From NCBI GenBank assembly GCA_031265875.1, contig JAISCA010000064.1:1-50311 (forward strand): a DNA stretch of 50,311 nt, given 5' to 3'. The position numbers and the translations under genes are program-made. The notes below the pieces were generated by a model. It searched no databases. It was not told the DNA's origin and saw nothing but the letters and a program-made list of their open reading frames with translations. Shown here in pieces: positions 15,628 to 24,361 of the stretch; position 1 is the stretch's first letter; each line of letters starts with the position of its first letter. The DNA is from Propionibacteriaceae bacterium (GTDB lineage: Bacteria; Actinomycetota; Actinomycetes; Propionibacteriales; Propionibacteriaceae).

Positions 15628-15913
15628 CCTCGTGTCCATATCGTGATGGTCGGCCTGGCCGCGTTGTCGTCGGTCGGCGATGGCCCCTCCTCCGCCTCGC
15701 CAGCCCCACGCCTGACACCACTCCTTCTCCCCACCTTTAGGGGCTGGGCCCACTAGGGGCGCCCGTCGAAGCCGATGACATGGGAATCGGCGGGGCAGGA
15801 GCGATCTCGTGGGACCCGGGGCACCTCAGTTAAGACTGCAGTTCGTGTTCGGGGCTGGCGCCCGACCTGGTTCGATCAGCCCCGGCCACCGGCCGATGTG
15901 ATGAGATAGGGGC

Positions 15914-18900
15914 GTGACCAGTCCCGCGACACCCGCCGCCACGGAGGCCGCCGCCACCCCTGATCCTGGTCTCGACCCAGCCTTGAGCGCCATCGCCCGG
16001 CCGGAGCCGGCGGCCGAGGCGCCGACGGGCGACTGGCGTTTCCATCTGCGGGCTTTCTGGGCCGCCCGGCCCCGGCCCCATTGGCCCGAGGGCTGGGCGG
16101 GCAGCTGGGGCGTCGACCTGAGACGGCGGCTGGGCGGCGTGATCGGCCACCACGGCCGGCAGGGGCAGGCCAGCGGCATCGACCTGTGGGTCTTCGCCCT
16201 GGCCACCGTGACCTGGATGGTCCTGATGGTACGACAGCTACCTTGCCGTCAGGGCAATATCAACCAGGCCGTCGACACCTACACCTCGATGTGCTACTCC
16301 GACATCGGCATCCTCTACCGGGTCCGGGGCATGGGCACCGGGGCCTCCCTCTACACCGACATCGACTGGGAGTACCCCGTCCTGTCTGGCTTCTTCGCCG
16401 AAGTCGCCCGCCGTCTGACCGATCTGATCGGCTTCCGGGCCGCCCCCGACCTCGACCCGGCCCAGGTCCTGACCAACGCCAACGTCTACTTCGCTGTCAG
16501 CGCCGTCCTCCTCTTCGCTTGCTTCCTGGGCGTGGTGGCGGTCCAGCGCCGGCTCATGGGCAGCCAGCCTTGGGCGGTGCTAGCCCTGGCCGTGTCCCCG
16601 GCCATCATGACCTCTGGACTGATCAACTGGGATCTGTGGGCCATCCTGTTGACCTCGCTCGGCCTGCTGGCTTGGACCCGCCAGAAACCGGTCTGGGCCG
16701 GGATCTGGCTCGGCCTGGGGGTGGCGGCCAAGTTCTATCCCCTGGTCCTGCTGGGCGGCCTCTTCGTCTGGGCCTGGCGTTCGGACCGTCTGCGGGCCTG
16801 GCTGCGCCTAGCCGGAGCGGCCGTGCTGACCTGGCTGGTGGTCAACCTGCCCTTGATGATGGTCGACTTCCCCGCCTGGAGCCACTTCTACACCTACAAC
16901 CGTCACCGCCCGCCCGACCTGGGCTCGCTCTGGTACGCCCTCGACCTAGTCGATCTGCCGGCGCCATCGGCCCAGACCTGGGCCCTGGTCTTGATGGTGC
17001 TCTGTTACGCCGGCATCGCCCTGATCACCTTGACCGCGCCGGTCACCCCCCGAGTGGGCCAGATCGCCTACCTCTGCGTGGCCGTGATGGTGGCCTTCAA
17101 CCTGGTCTACTCCCCCCAGTACGTCCTCTGGACCCTGCCCTTGATCATCTGGGCCCGCCCCCACTGGCCCGATCTGCTGGTCTACACCGTCAGCGAGCTG
17201 GGTTACTTCCTAGCCGTCTGGCTCTACCTGGCCGGCGACCTCTTCCCGGCCGACGGCGGCCCGCCCCGGCTCTACGTGGTCGCCGTCTTCCTGCGCGTCG
17301 GCGTGACCGGCTGGCTGATGGCGCGGGTGATCCGGGACATCCTCGTGGTCCAAGCCGACCCCTTGCGGGCGGAACGCCCGTTGACCGGCCGGCGTCTGAG
17401 CTGGGCCGGACATCGCCCCTCCTGGGTGGTGTCCACTCTCTGGTCGCCCTCCGACCCGGTCCTCTCCCTAAGCCCGGCCTCCTTCAGTTCGGCCTCACTC
17501 GACCCGGCCTCCTCCAATAGGGCCGCTCTGACTGATACATCCCGGCCGGCCCCAGCGACGGCCATGGCAGCGGCGTCAAGAGCGACGGCCACCTGGGCGG
17601 TCGCACCGACCTCCCAGGTGGTGTACGGGCCGGTGGACCGTACGACCACCACCGATCGGCCCGACCCCGCCGGCTTGTCCGACGCCACCGGACCCGCCCG
17701 GACCGGCGACTGTCGCAGCGCCGCCGAGAACGCCGGCCCGAACAGCGGTACCACAGCCTCAGCCGCCCCCGCTGGACTCTCAGACGGACCGACCACCGGT
17801 GCCACCGTCACCGCCCTCGCCGCCTCGGCCGAGCCCAGCGATGCCGCCGGGAACGCCGGCCCAGCCAGCGGGAAGACCGGCCGCCCCGCCCCTCGGACCG
17901 CCGCCGTACGTAAACCTCTCTTCAACCCACGCTGGGCCGTCTCGGTCACTGTGGTGGGCTGGCTGTTCAGCCGTGTGACCTTGATCTTCGCCGCCATCGT
18001 CATCGGCAGCAGCTACGGTCGCAGCGGCCTCGACAGCTTGGTCCAATGGGACGCCGTCCACTTCATCAACCTGTCCGAGCAGGGTTACCCGACCGACGAC
18101 GTCACCAAGGCCGCCTTCTTCCCCGGTCTGCCGCTCCTGATCGCGGCCGGCCGCCTGGTCGGCCTGTCCTCGGTCACGGCTGGTTTCCTGATCAGCTTGC
18201 TGGCCTCGGCCGTGGTGGCCTGGGGCCTGTTCCGGTTGGCCGGCGGCGGCGTGGCCGGGGCGGTGGCGGCCGGAGCCTGGTCCTTCGCCCCGATGGCGGT
18301 CTTCACCATCGTGCCCTACTCCGAGTCGCTCTTCTTGGCCTTCGCCATCTGGGCCTGGGTCAAAGCCCGCTCCGAGCACTGGCTCCAAGCCGGTCTGCTG
18401 GCGGCGGCGGCCGGCTTGACCCGGGTCTCCGGCGTCTTCCTAGTCGGTGCCCTGGCCCTGCTGGCGGTCTGGGGCTTCGGCCGGATCGACTGGGTCAGAG
18501 TGCGGCGGCGCTTGGCTTGGCTGTCCTTGCCCCTGCTGTCCATCTTCTCCTACGTCCTCTACCTGCGTTTCCATTACGGCCACTGGGACACCTGGTTGCA
18601 AGCCCAACGGATCGGTTGGGGCCGGAGCTTCCACTGGCCCTGGGAAGCCCTGCGCACGACTATGTGCGCGGCTGGTTGGCTGAACCAACCGGACGCCGCC
18701 GGGCAACCTTGCAGCGCCGGCTACGACCCGGGCAACGCCGGTATCTTCAGCGGCGAGATCCTGGCCGTGGCGCTCGGACTGGCCATTGCCGCGATCTGTC
18801 TCTGGCGGCGCCGGATCGGCGAGGGCGGCTGGGTCGGCGCCCAGGTCTTGGCTTTCTCCTGCCAGGTCTGGTTCATCTCGGTGGCGCGCGCCGTCCTGCT

Positions 18901-19063
18901 CTGGTTCCCCCTCTGGACCACCCTGGGCGAAGTGGCTGGGGCCAAGTGGCGCGGTCGCGCCCGCTGGGCCCGGCTGGTCTTCTTCGTCCTCACCTGGGCG
19001 GTCTCCGGCGGCCTCATGCTGGCCTGGGCCGTGCGCTACTTCAATGGCGCCTGGGCCGGCTGA
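15914..19063 (+). CDS. Large fused membrane glycosyltransferase (GT87-like plus PIG-V-like)
   Basis: 1049 residues with two multi-spanning halves. The N-terminal half (about 90-500) resembles DUF2029/GT87 polyprenyl-phosphate-dependent mannosyltransferases: a first membrane helix, then a loop with YTDIDWEYPVLSGFF and many membrane segments. The linker (about 510-665) is rich in Ala, Thr, Ser and Pro and looks disordered. The C-terminal half (about 674-1045) resembles PIG-V-type mannosyltransferases, with QWDAVHFINLSEQGYP and a FFPGLPLLI segment; the Asp of WDxxH is the expected catalytic type. Both halves probably use lipid-linked sugar on the outer membrane face. Fusion of the two is unusual. 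GTG 15914 is the first suitable start, but its ribosome site is weak. Confidence 0.72.
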   Translation: MTSPATPAATEAAATPDPGLDPALSAIARPEPAAEAPTGDWRFHLRAFWAARPRPHWPEGWAGSWGVDLRRRLGGVIGHHGRQGQASGIDLWVFALATVTWMVLMVRQLPCRQGNINQAVDTYTSMCYSDIGILYRVRGMGTGASLYTDIDWEYPVLSGFFAEVARRLTDLIGFRAAPDLDPAQVLTNANVYFAVSAVLLFACFLGVVAVQRRLMGSQPWAVLALAVSPAIMTSGLINWDLWAILLTSLGLLAWTRQKPVWAGIWLGLGVAAKFYPLVLLGGLFVWAWRSDRLRAWLRLAGAAVLTWLVVNLPLMMVDFPAWSHFYTYNRHRPPDLGSLWYALDLVDLPAPSAQTWALVLMVLCYAGIALITLTAPVTPRVGQIAYLCVAVMVAFNLVYSPQYVLWTLPLIIWARPHWPDLLVYTVSELGYFLAVWLYLAGDLFPADGGPPRLYVVAVFLRVGVTGWLMARVIRDILVVQADPLRAERPLTGRRLSWAGHRPSWVVSTLWSPSDPVLSLSPASFSSASLDPASSNRAALTDTSRPAPATAMAAASRATATWAVAPTSQVVYGPVDRTTTTDRPDPAGLSDATGPARTGDCRSAAENAGPNSGTTASAAPAGLSDGPTTGATVTALAASAEPSDAAGNAGPASGKTGRPAPRTAAVRKPLFNPRWAVSVTVVGWLFSRVTLIFAAIVIGSSYGRSGLDSLVQWDAVHFINLSEQGYPTDDVTKAAFFPGLPLLIAAGRLVGLSSVTAGFLISLLASAVVAWGLFRLAGGGVAGAVAAGAWSFAPMAVFTIVPYSESLFLAFAIWAWVKARSEHWLQAGLLAAAAGLTRVSGVFLVGALALLAVWGFGRIDWVRVRRRLAWLSLPLLSIFSYVLYLRFHYGHWDTWLQAQRIGWGRSFHWPWEALRTTMCAAGWLNQPDAAGQPCSAGYDPGNAGIFSGEILAVALGLAIAAICLWRRRIGEGGWVGAQVLAFSCQVWFISVARAVLLWFPLWTTLGEVAGAKWRGRARWARLVFFVLTWAVSGGLMLAWAVRYFNGAWAG

Positions 19064-19426
19064 GAAGGCGCCCGCGACGCCAACTCTCGCCGTAACTGCC
19101 CGCTCAAACGAAGCCCAACACGTCATCGATAGTCACAACCCTCGTCTCAGCACGCCCTGCGGGTTGGCGTCGGACTGGTCTCCCGGCCACGCGACAGGAC
19201 AGTTACAACACTCGCTACGGCGTGTCGTGGCGCCGGACCGCTCACTCGCTGATTGACATCCCGGCGATCGAGCGGATACGACGACTGAACCCGCCCCGAC
19301 CCCCACCGAAGCCACGGCAGAGGACACGACCGAGCAGCTCTGACACCCGACACGCGGAAAGCCTGGTTGGAACACTCCGCTCGCGAAAGGGGGCTTCGCC
19401 GAACGGGGAGTTACGACGGCTGGAGC
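19064..19426. repeat. Intergenic stretch with dispersed repeat family B segments
   Basis: No gene is visible between two convergent genes. TACGGCGTGTCGT (19217-19229) with TTACAACACTCGC before it (19203-19215) matches the repeat at 43643-43681 on the opposite strand. A second piece, TTCGCCGAACGGGGAGTTACG (19393-19413), matches its outer arm. No insertion sequence is present, so this is an empty copy. Confidence 0.5.
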
Positions 19427-20872
19427 CTACGAACTGGTTTCGACCGGGCCGGGCGGGTCGGACGGCGACGAAGGCAGGTCGGACGGCGACGCGGGCGGGT
19501 CGGTTGGCGACGCGGGCGAGCTGGAGGGCGGCAGCCAGGCCCGCTCGGAGATGGTGACGCGACGGCCCTTGGGCGGCTCGACGTGCCGGATCAACAGCCC
19601 CAGGGTCGCCACCACCAGGGAAGACAGCGGCGCGTCCAGCCAGGACGGCTGGATCGAGCTGATCAGCGGCAGGCCGATGATGAGGCCGGCCAGCCAAAAG
19701 GCCGGGGCCCGCTGGGCGGAACTGACCGGCCGGCCCCGGGTCCGGCTGAAACAGCGCCAACACCAACGCAGAGCCCCCAGCCCGGCCAGGATCATCACTA
19801 CGATCAGAGCCAGACCGTACTGGCTGGCCACCTCGATCAGGCCGTTGTAAGGCCGGTCGGTCAAACTCAAGACCGGGTCCCCGCTCAGGCGTAGCCGCCA
19901 AGCGAAGCCGGCCGGCCCCACTCCCAGCCAGGAGCTGTCCTTCAGCATGGCCATGCCCTGGTCGATCAGGTCGGACCGGGCCGACCAGGGCAGCGGCGCG
20001 TACAGGCCGACGTCGCTCCAGTGCAACGGGAAATGACGCCGCAGCGGACTCAGCGCCAGCCCCAGACCGACCAGAGCGGCCCCGGCCAGCCCCCAGCGGC
20101 CCGGCCGCCACTGCGTCGCCCACAGGGCCAACAAGATCAAGGCCAAGCCCAAGGCGACGCTCTGGTGGGTCCACCAAATCACCCCCAGGCCGATCACGGC
20201 CGCCACCGGATAGGTCCAGCGCAGCCGCCGGTCCGACTCCAGGGCGTAACCGATCGGCATCAGGGCGACGCCGATGACGCCGGCCGTGGCCAAGTGGCTG
20301 GGGCTGGGCAGCGGCCCGGACAGCGGCCAGTCCCGGGTCAAGCGCATGTAGACGGCGATGACGCCGAGGATGCCGACCATGTACATCCAGCCCCGGATCA
20401 AGGTCAGGACGGTCTCGCCGGTGCGGTAGAGCTGAATCAAGGAGACCGTCAGGGCCCAGCCGTAGACGACCACCATCAACTCGTCCAGGGCCGGCCCCAG
20501 CGGGGGCCGTGACACCGCCAAGGCCACCCCGGCCGAGACCAGGAAGCCCAGGCCCAGGCCGCCGGCGCCCCAGATGGTGCGCGAGTGGTCCTGAAAGCGC
20601 CACCAGTCCCAGGCCGCCGTCACGGCCAAGACGGCCACCACGGCGGCCAGGACGGGCAGGCGTCCGAACAGCCAGCTGCCCAACAAGGCCAGGCTGGGCA
20701 GACTGATCAGGACCCAGCCGACCCAACGCGGGGTCGGCCGTTGAGCGGCCTTCCGGACCGGTTTGGTCAAAGGTCTACGCCGGGCGCCGGGACCGTCTGG
20801 CAGTCCCTGCAGACCGGCCGACTTGGGAGTCTGAGCGGTTGACATCGTGTCCATTGTCCCAGGCCGGTCCAC
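19427..20872 (-). CDS. O-antigen ligase / Wzy-like polytopic membrane protein
   Basis: 481 residues with about ten or more membrane segments between residues 50 and 440 and a large loop near 270-340 containing RSDLIDQGMAMLKDSSWLGVGPAGF. This loop and its G-x-GP motif are typical of the O-antigen ligase/polymerase family (Wzy_C). The N-terminal ~45 residues are basic and the C-terminus is a repetitive Ser/Pro/Asp tail (units of the type SPSDPP). It probably polymerises or transfers a surface glycan, consistent with the adjacent glycosyltransferase fusion. GTG 20872 has a CACACT hexamer 7 bases upstream; ATG 20854 and 20845 are alternatives. Confidence 0.72.
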   Translation of the reverse strand: MDRPGTMDTMSTAQTPKSAGLQGLPDGPGARRRPLTKPVRKAAQRPTPRWVGWVLISLPSLALLGSWLFGRLPVLAAVVAVLAVTAAWDWWRFQDHSRTIWGAGGLGLGFLVSAGVALAVSRPPLGPALDELMVVVYGWALTVSLIQLYRTGETVLTLIRGWMYMVGILGVIAVYMRLTRDWPLSGPLPSPSHLATAGVIGVALMPIGYALESDRRLRWTYPVAAVIGLGVIWWTHQSVALGLALILLALWATQWRPGRWGLAGAALVGLGLALSPLRRHFPLHWSDVGLYAPLPWSARSDLIDQGMAMLKDSSWLGVGPAGFAWRLRLSGDPVLSLTDRPYNGLIEVASQYGLALIVVMILAGLGALRWCWRCFSRTRGRPVSSAQRAPAFWLAGLIIGLPLISSIQPSWLDAPLSSLVVATLGLLIRHVEPPKGRRVTISERAWLPPSSSPASPTDPPASPSDLPSSPSDPPGPVETSS

Positions 20873-21071
20873 ATCTTGTAGTGTGTGGTGTTAGATGGAA
20901 AGGTGATTGTCCATCGAGGTCGTAGAACAGGACGAATGAGTCCGACGCCACTCTTCGGTGAGCAGCACCATCCAGGTAGCATGTCTCATTGTTGCCGCGA
21001 AGCGACACTATGTGATAACTATCTGCATACCGTCACGCCTCTCGGGGGGCTGACTGAAGCGAAGGAGAACC

Positions 21072-21341
21072 ATGTCCAAGATGTCCAAGAAGAAGGACAA
21101 GAAGAAGGAGGCGGCCGCTCCGGTCGCCGTCGTGCGTAAGATCGACCGCAGCAAGCTGACGACTGAGACGCTCAAGACCATCGCCACCCAGGTGAAGGCC
21201 AAGAGGCACGCTCAAGAGGCTTGCGACGAGGCCGTCATCAAGGCTCGGCTGGAGGGCTGCTCTTGGGTGCAGATCGCCGCCGCCCTGGGCATCTCGCCCC
21301 AAGGCGCTCGGCAGAAGTATTTGTCAAGAATCCCTGGCTGA
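21072..21341 (+). CDS. Small Lys-rich protein with C-terminal helix-turn-helix
   Basis: 89 residues. The first ~20 are very rich in Lys (KKKDKKKE), followed by a helical segment and a C-terminal helix-turn-helix of the form CSWVQIAAALGISPQGARQKY. The pattern resembles the sigma-70 region 4-like or AsiA-type HTH often found in small actinobacterial DNA-binding proteins. Lysine-rich tail plus HTH suggests a small nucleoid or regulatory protein; function is unknown. A strong ribosome site (GAAGGAG) precedes ATG 21072 (an in-frame ATG follows at 21081). A very strong terminator lies 16 bases after the stop, so the gene is monocistronic. Confidence 0.7.
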   Translation: MSKMSKKKDKKKEAAAPVAVVRKIDRSKLTTETLKTIATQVKAKRHAQEACDEAVIKARLEGCSWVQIAAALGISPQGARQKYLSRIPG

Positions 21342-21356
21342 ACCCAATCTCAAGAG

Positions 21357-21398
21357 TCCTGGTCTCAGACCGCGAAGCCTTCCGGTCTGAGACCAGGA
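21357..21398. terminator. 16 bp perfect hairpin terminator between convergent genes
   Basis: TCCTGGTCTCAGACCG (21357-21372) and CGGTCTGAGACCAGGA (21383-21398) form a perfect 16 bp stem with a 10-base loop, between the HTH gene and the 3' end of ilvD. It can serve both strands. Confidence 0.85.
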
Positions 21399-21467
21399 TG
21401 ATTGGTCATTCTCAAGTCATAGTCGAGTCAGCGTCCCAAAGACGAGGGGCTGGTCGTCTCGAACACT

Positions 21468-23306
21468 TTAAATACGTCGTCGCGCCGCGCCCTTGTCGGC
21501 CGATTGGGCCAAGGAGGCGTAGACCCGTAGAGCTTGGGAGATCGGTCGCTGCCGCTCAGCCGGCCGCCAGCCTAGGGTCTCCTGCTCTTGGCGCCGACGT
21601 TCCAGTTCCGCCTCATCCAATTCGACGTCGATGGAACGTCGCGGGATCGAGATGGTGATGAGGTCGCCGTCCCGCACCAATCCGATCGCTCCCCCGTCGG
21701 CCGCCTCCGGTGAGACGTGCCCGATCGACAGGCCGCTGGAGCCGCCCGAGAAACGCCCGTCGGTGATGAGAGCGCATTTCTGGCCCAGCCCGACCCCTTT
21801 CAAATAGCTGGTCGGGTACAACATCTCCTGCATGCCCGGCCCGCCCCGCGGGCCCTCGTAGCGCACCACCACGACGTCGCCGGCCTGGATCCGTCCGGAC
21901 AGGATGGCCTGGCTGGCCTCCTCCTGCGACTCGGTCACCTTGGCCGGCCCGGTGAAGGTCCACAGCTCGGCGGGCACGCCGGCCGTCTTGACGATGCAGC
22001 CGTCCGGAGCGATGTTGCCGGTCAAGACGGCCAAGCCGCCGTCGGCCGTGTAGGGGTGGGCGGTGGAACGCACACAGCCTCGCTCGGCGTCGGTGTCGAG
22101 GCTGTCCCAGCGGGCCGAAGAGGCGAACCCGGCGCTGGTCCGGGCGCCGGCTGGGCCAGCCAAGAAGAGGTCTGCGGCGGCCTGGTCGCTCTGACCGCCA
22201 CGAACGTCCCAGCGGGCCAACCAACCGGTCAGATCGTCGGCGTGGACGGCGTGGACGCTGCGGTCGAGGAAACCGCCTCGGTCCAGCTCGCCCAGGATGG
22301 CGGGGATGCCGCCGGCCCGGTGGACATGTTCCATGTAGTAGGTGTGGGAGTTGGGCGCCACCTTGCAGAGACAGGGCACCCGCCGGGAGAGGGCGTCGAT
22401 GTCGGCCTGGTCGAAGTCGACGCCGGCCTCCTGGGCGGCCGCCAGCAGGTGCAGGACCGTGTTGGTCGACCCGCCCATGGCGATGTCCACCGTCATGGCG
22501 TTGGCGAAGGCCGCGCGGCTGGCGATCGACTTGGGCAGGACCTGGGCGTCGTCCTGGTCGTACCAGCGCTGGCACAGCCGCACGATCAACTGGCCGGCCT
22601 GGTCGAACAAACGACCGCGCTGGGCCGAAGTGGCCAAGGTGGTGCCATTGCCAGGCAAGGCCAAACCGATGGCTTCGAGCAGGCAGTTCATCGAATTGGC
22701 TGTGAACATGCCCGAGCAAGAGCCGCAGGTGGGGCAAGCCGAGCGCTCCACCCGGTCGAGTTGGTCGTCCGAGACGGCTGGGTCGACCGAAGAGATCATG
22801 GCGTCGATCAGATCCAGCGAGGTGGCCTCGGCCCCGGGCGAGACGACGGCGTGACCGGCCTCCATCGGACCGCCCGAGACGAAGACGGTGGGCAGATTGA
22901 GGCGCAGGGCGGCCAGCATCATGCCAGGGGTGATCTTGTCGCAGTTGGAGACGCAGACCAGGGCGTCGGCGCAGTGGGCGTTGACCATGTACTCGACGGA
23001 GTCGGCGATCAGTTCCCGGCTGGGCAAGGAGTAGAGCATGCCGGCGTGGCCCATGGCGATGCCGTCGTCGATCGCGATGGTGTTGAACTCGCGGCCCACC
23101 CCGCCGGCCTGGGCGATGGCCCGGCAGACCCGCTGCCCGACGTCTTGGAGGTGGACGTGGCCGGGCACGAATTGGGTGAAGGAGTTGGCCACCGCGATGA
23201 TCGGCTTGCCGAAGTCGGTCTCGGCCAGGCCAGTGGCCCGCCAGAGGGCTCGGGCGCCGGCCATCTGCCGGCCCTCGGTGGTGGTGCGGGAACGCAAAGC
23301 GGGCAT
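21468..23306 (-). CDS. ilvD: Dihydroxy-acid dehydratase
   Basis: A 612-residue dihydroxy-acid dehydratase, which forms the 2-keto acid precursors of valine and isoleucine and needs an iron-sulfur cluster. The cluster cysteines sit in [12 protein letters not shown] and [15 protein letters not shown]. The C-terminal [21 protein letters not shown] motif is characteristic. Length matches the long IlvD class (about 610-620). AGGAGG precedes ATG 23306. About 75-110 bases upstream lies a possible 11-codon leader peptide and competing hairpins. It is convergent with the HTH gene; no other ilv genes are in the window. Confidence 0.96.
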   Translation of the reverse strand: MPALRSRTTTEGRQMAGARALWRATGLAETDFGKPIIAVANSFTQFVPGHVHLQDVGQRVCRAIAQAGGVGREFNTIAIDDGIAMGHAGMLYSLPSRELIADSVEYMVNAHCADALVCVSNCDKITPGMMLAALRLNLPTVFVSGGPMEAGHAVVSPGAEATSLDLIDAMISSVDPAVSDDQLDRVERSACPTCGSCSGMFTANSMNCLLEAIGLALPGNGTTLATSAQRGRLFDQAGQLIVRLCQRWYDQDDAQVLPKSIASRAAFANAMTVDIAMGGSTNTVLHLLAAAQEAGVDFDQADIDALSRRVPCLCKVAPNSHTYYMEHVHRAGGIPAILGELDRGGFLDRSVHAVHADDLTGWLARWDVRGGQSDQAAADLFLAGPAGARTSAGFASSARWDSLDTDAERGCVRSTAHPYTADGGLAVLTGNIAPDGCIVKTAGVPAELWTFTGPAKVTESQEEASQAILSGRIQAGDVVVVRYEGPRGGPGMQEMLYPTSYLKGVGLGQKCALITDGRFSGGSSGLSIGHVSPEAADGGAIGLVRDGDLITISIPRRSIDVELDEAELERRRQEQETLGWRPAERQRPISQALRVYASLAQSADKGAARRRI

Positions 23307-23325
23307 GGTGCCTCCTAGCCTCGGA

Positions 23326-23369
23326 CTTCAGACAGCCTAGTGGGCTGTCACCCCTGAAGCTGGGGGGTG
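23326..23369 (-). promoter_or_regulatory. Two competing hairpins upstream of ilvD
   Basis: Stem 1: GACAGCC (23331-23337) with GGCTGTC (23343-23349), extended by CTTCA/TGAAG (23326-23330/23355-23359) across a 5-base bulge. Stem 2: CACCCC (23349-23354) with GGGGTG (23364-23369). They share bases, so only one can form. This is the geometry of an attenuator; there is no clear U-run. Confidence 0.4.
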
Positions 23370-23379
23370 AGAAGCGGCG

Positions 23380-23415
23380 TCAGAGGTGGAGCTGGCGCAG
23401 CGCAGAGTCAGACAT
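23380..23415 (-). CDS. Putative ilvD leader peptide
   Basis: An 11-codon frame, MSDSALRQLHL, runs from ATG 23415 to TGA 23380, directly before the competing hairpins and ilvD. Three of its last six residues are Leu, as expected for a branched-chain amino-acid attenuation peptide. TAGTGT at 23428-23433 (minus) could be the -10. No ribosome site is visible. Coding status is inference from position and composition. Confidence 0.3.
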   Translation of the reverse strand: MSDSALRQLHL

Positions 23416-23431
23416 TTCCCTAACACGACAC

Positions 23432-23437
23432 TAGGCT
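23432..23437 (+). promoter_or_regulatory. -10 element TAGGCT for a probable leaderless YbjQ-family mRNA
   Basis: TAGGCT is 6 bases before ATG 23444 and no Shine-Dalgarno sequence is present. It overlaps the region of the divergent ilvD promoter. Confidence 0.45.
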
Positions 23438-23443
23438 GGGGCC

Positions 23444-23842
23444 ATGTTGATCGTGACAACCAACGACATACCCGGCTACCGGGTCGACGCCGTCCTGGGC
23501 GAGGTCATGGGAATGACCGTACGGTCGGCCAACTTGGGAGCCAACTTCGTGGCCAGTTTCCGCGCCCTCGGCGGCGGCGAGGTGAACGAGTACACCACCT
23601 TGGTCTACGAGTCCCGTAACCAGGTGATGGAGCGGATGTGGGAGCAAGCCGTCCAGCGCGGCGCCAACGCCATCGTGGGCATGCGCTTCGACACCGGTGA
23701 CATCGGCCAGTCCTTCTCCGAGGTCTGCGCCTACGGCACGGCCGTGGTGGTGGTCCCACTGGCTCAGGGCGAGCCCGGCTCCACCACCCAGTCGGCCAGC
23801 CAAGCCCAAGCCAGCGGCGTCGCCGACCCACCGGCCCGCTAA
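23444..23842 (+). CDS. YbjQ/UPF0145-family protein
   Basis: 132 residues. The first ~105 match the YbjQ/UPF0145 fold: VTTNDIPGYRV at the start, the conserved VRSANLGANFVASFRALGGG stretch, then ANAIVGMRFDTGDIG and AYGTAVVV. These proteins form pentameric rings; some literature labels them heavy-metal binding, but the function is unsettled. The last ~25 residues are a low-complexity Ser/Ala/Gln tail absent from most homologues. It is divergent from ilvD and followed 69 bases later by a NUDIX gene. Confidence 0.85.
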   Translation: MLIVTTNDIPGYRVDAVLGEVMGMTVRSANLGANFVASFRALGGGEVNEYTTLVYESRNQVMERMWEQAVQRGANAIVGMRFDTGDIGQSFSEVCAYGTAVVVVPLAQGEPGSTTQSASQAQASGVADPPAR

Positions 23843-23911
23843 CCCCAAAAGTGTCCTCTCCGACCATGTCACCCTTGACCGAGGCCCACTCGACTGAGGC
23901 GGGCTAGGGCG

Positions 23912-24361
23912 ATGGGCTCCCGTCCTGATCGCGCCCGGTCGGGTTCGATCCAAGCGGCCGGAGCGGTCGTCTGGCGCCGGGTCGGCCCAGAGCCCGAGGT
24001 GGCGCTGGTGCACCGGCCCAGGTACGACGACTGGTCCTTGCCCAAGGGCAAGGCCAAAGCGGGCGAGTCGCTGCCGCAGACGGCGCTGCGGGAGGTGGCC
24101 GAGGAGACCGGGCTGCGTATCCGTCTCGGCCCGCCGCTGCGCCCGATCCGTTATCTGACCGAGGACGGCCCCAAGCAGGTGGCCTACTGGCTGGGCCACC
24201 TGCTAGAGGCTCGCGGACGGCGGCCGGACGACGAGGTCGACCAGGTGGTCTGGCTGCCCCTGGAGCAGGCCCAGACCCGCTTGACCTACGCCGACGAGCG
24301 GCTAGTCCTAGCCGAGTCGGCCGCTCTGGCGCTCAGGGTTGACGCTGACGCGCCGCCATGA
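23912..24361 (+). CDS. NUDIX hydrolase, MutT1-like
   Basis: 149 residues. The NUDIX box is complete ([23 protein letters not shown] is read as G-x5-E-x7-REVAEETG). The lead-in DWSLPKGK is typical of actinobacterial MutT1-type enzymes and diadenosine polyphosphate hydrolases. It lacks the C-terminal phosphoglycerate-mutase-like domain of mycobacterial MutT1, so substrate could be 8-oxo-dGTP or a dinucleotide polyphosphate. Its last 29 bases overlap the 3' end of ppk on the opposite strand. In mycobacteria ppk1 and mutT1 are also neighbours, though co-directional, which supports the identification. Confidence 0.82.
   Translation: MGSRPDRARSGSIQAAGAVVWRRVGPEPEVALVHRPRYDDWSLPKGKAKAGESLPQTALREVAEETGLRIRLGPPLRPIRYLTEDGPKQVAYWLGHLLEARGRRPDDEVDQVVWLPLEQAQTRLTYADERLVLAESAALALRVDADAPP

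Noticed and set aside
21717-23318. A 533-codon frame antisense to ilvD
   Set aside because: It lies over a fully recognised ilvD, and shows only the usual GC-driven shadow composition.
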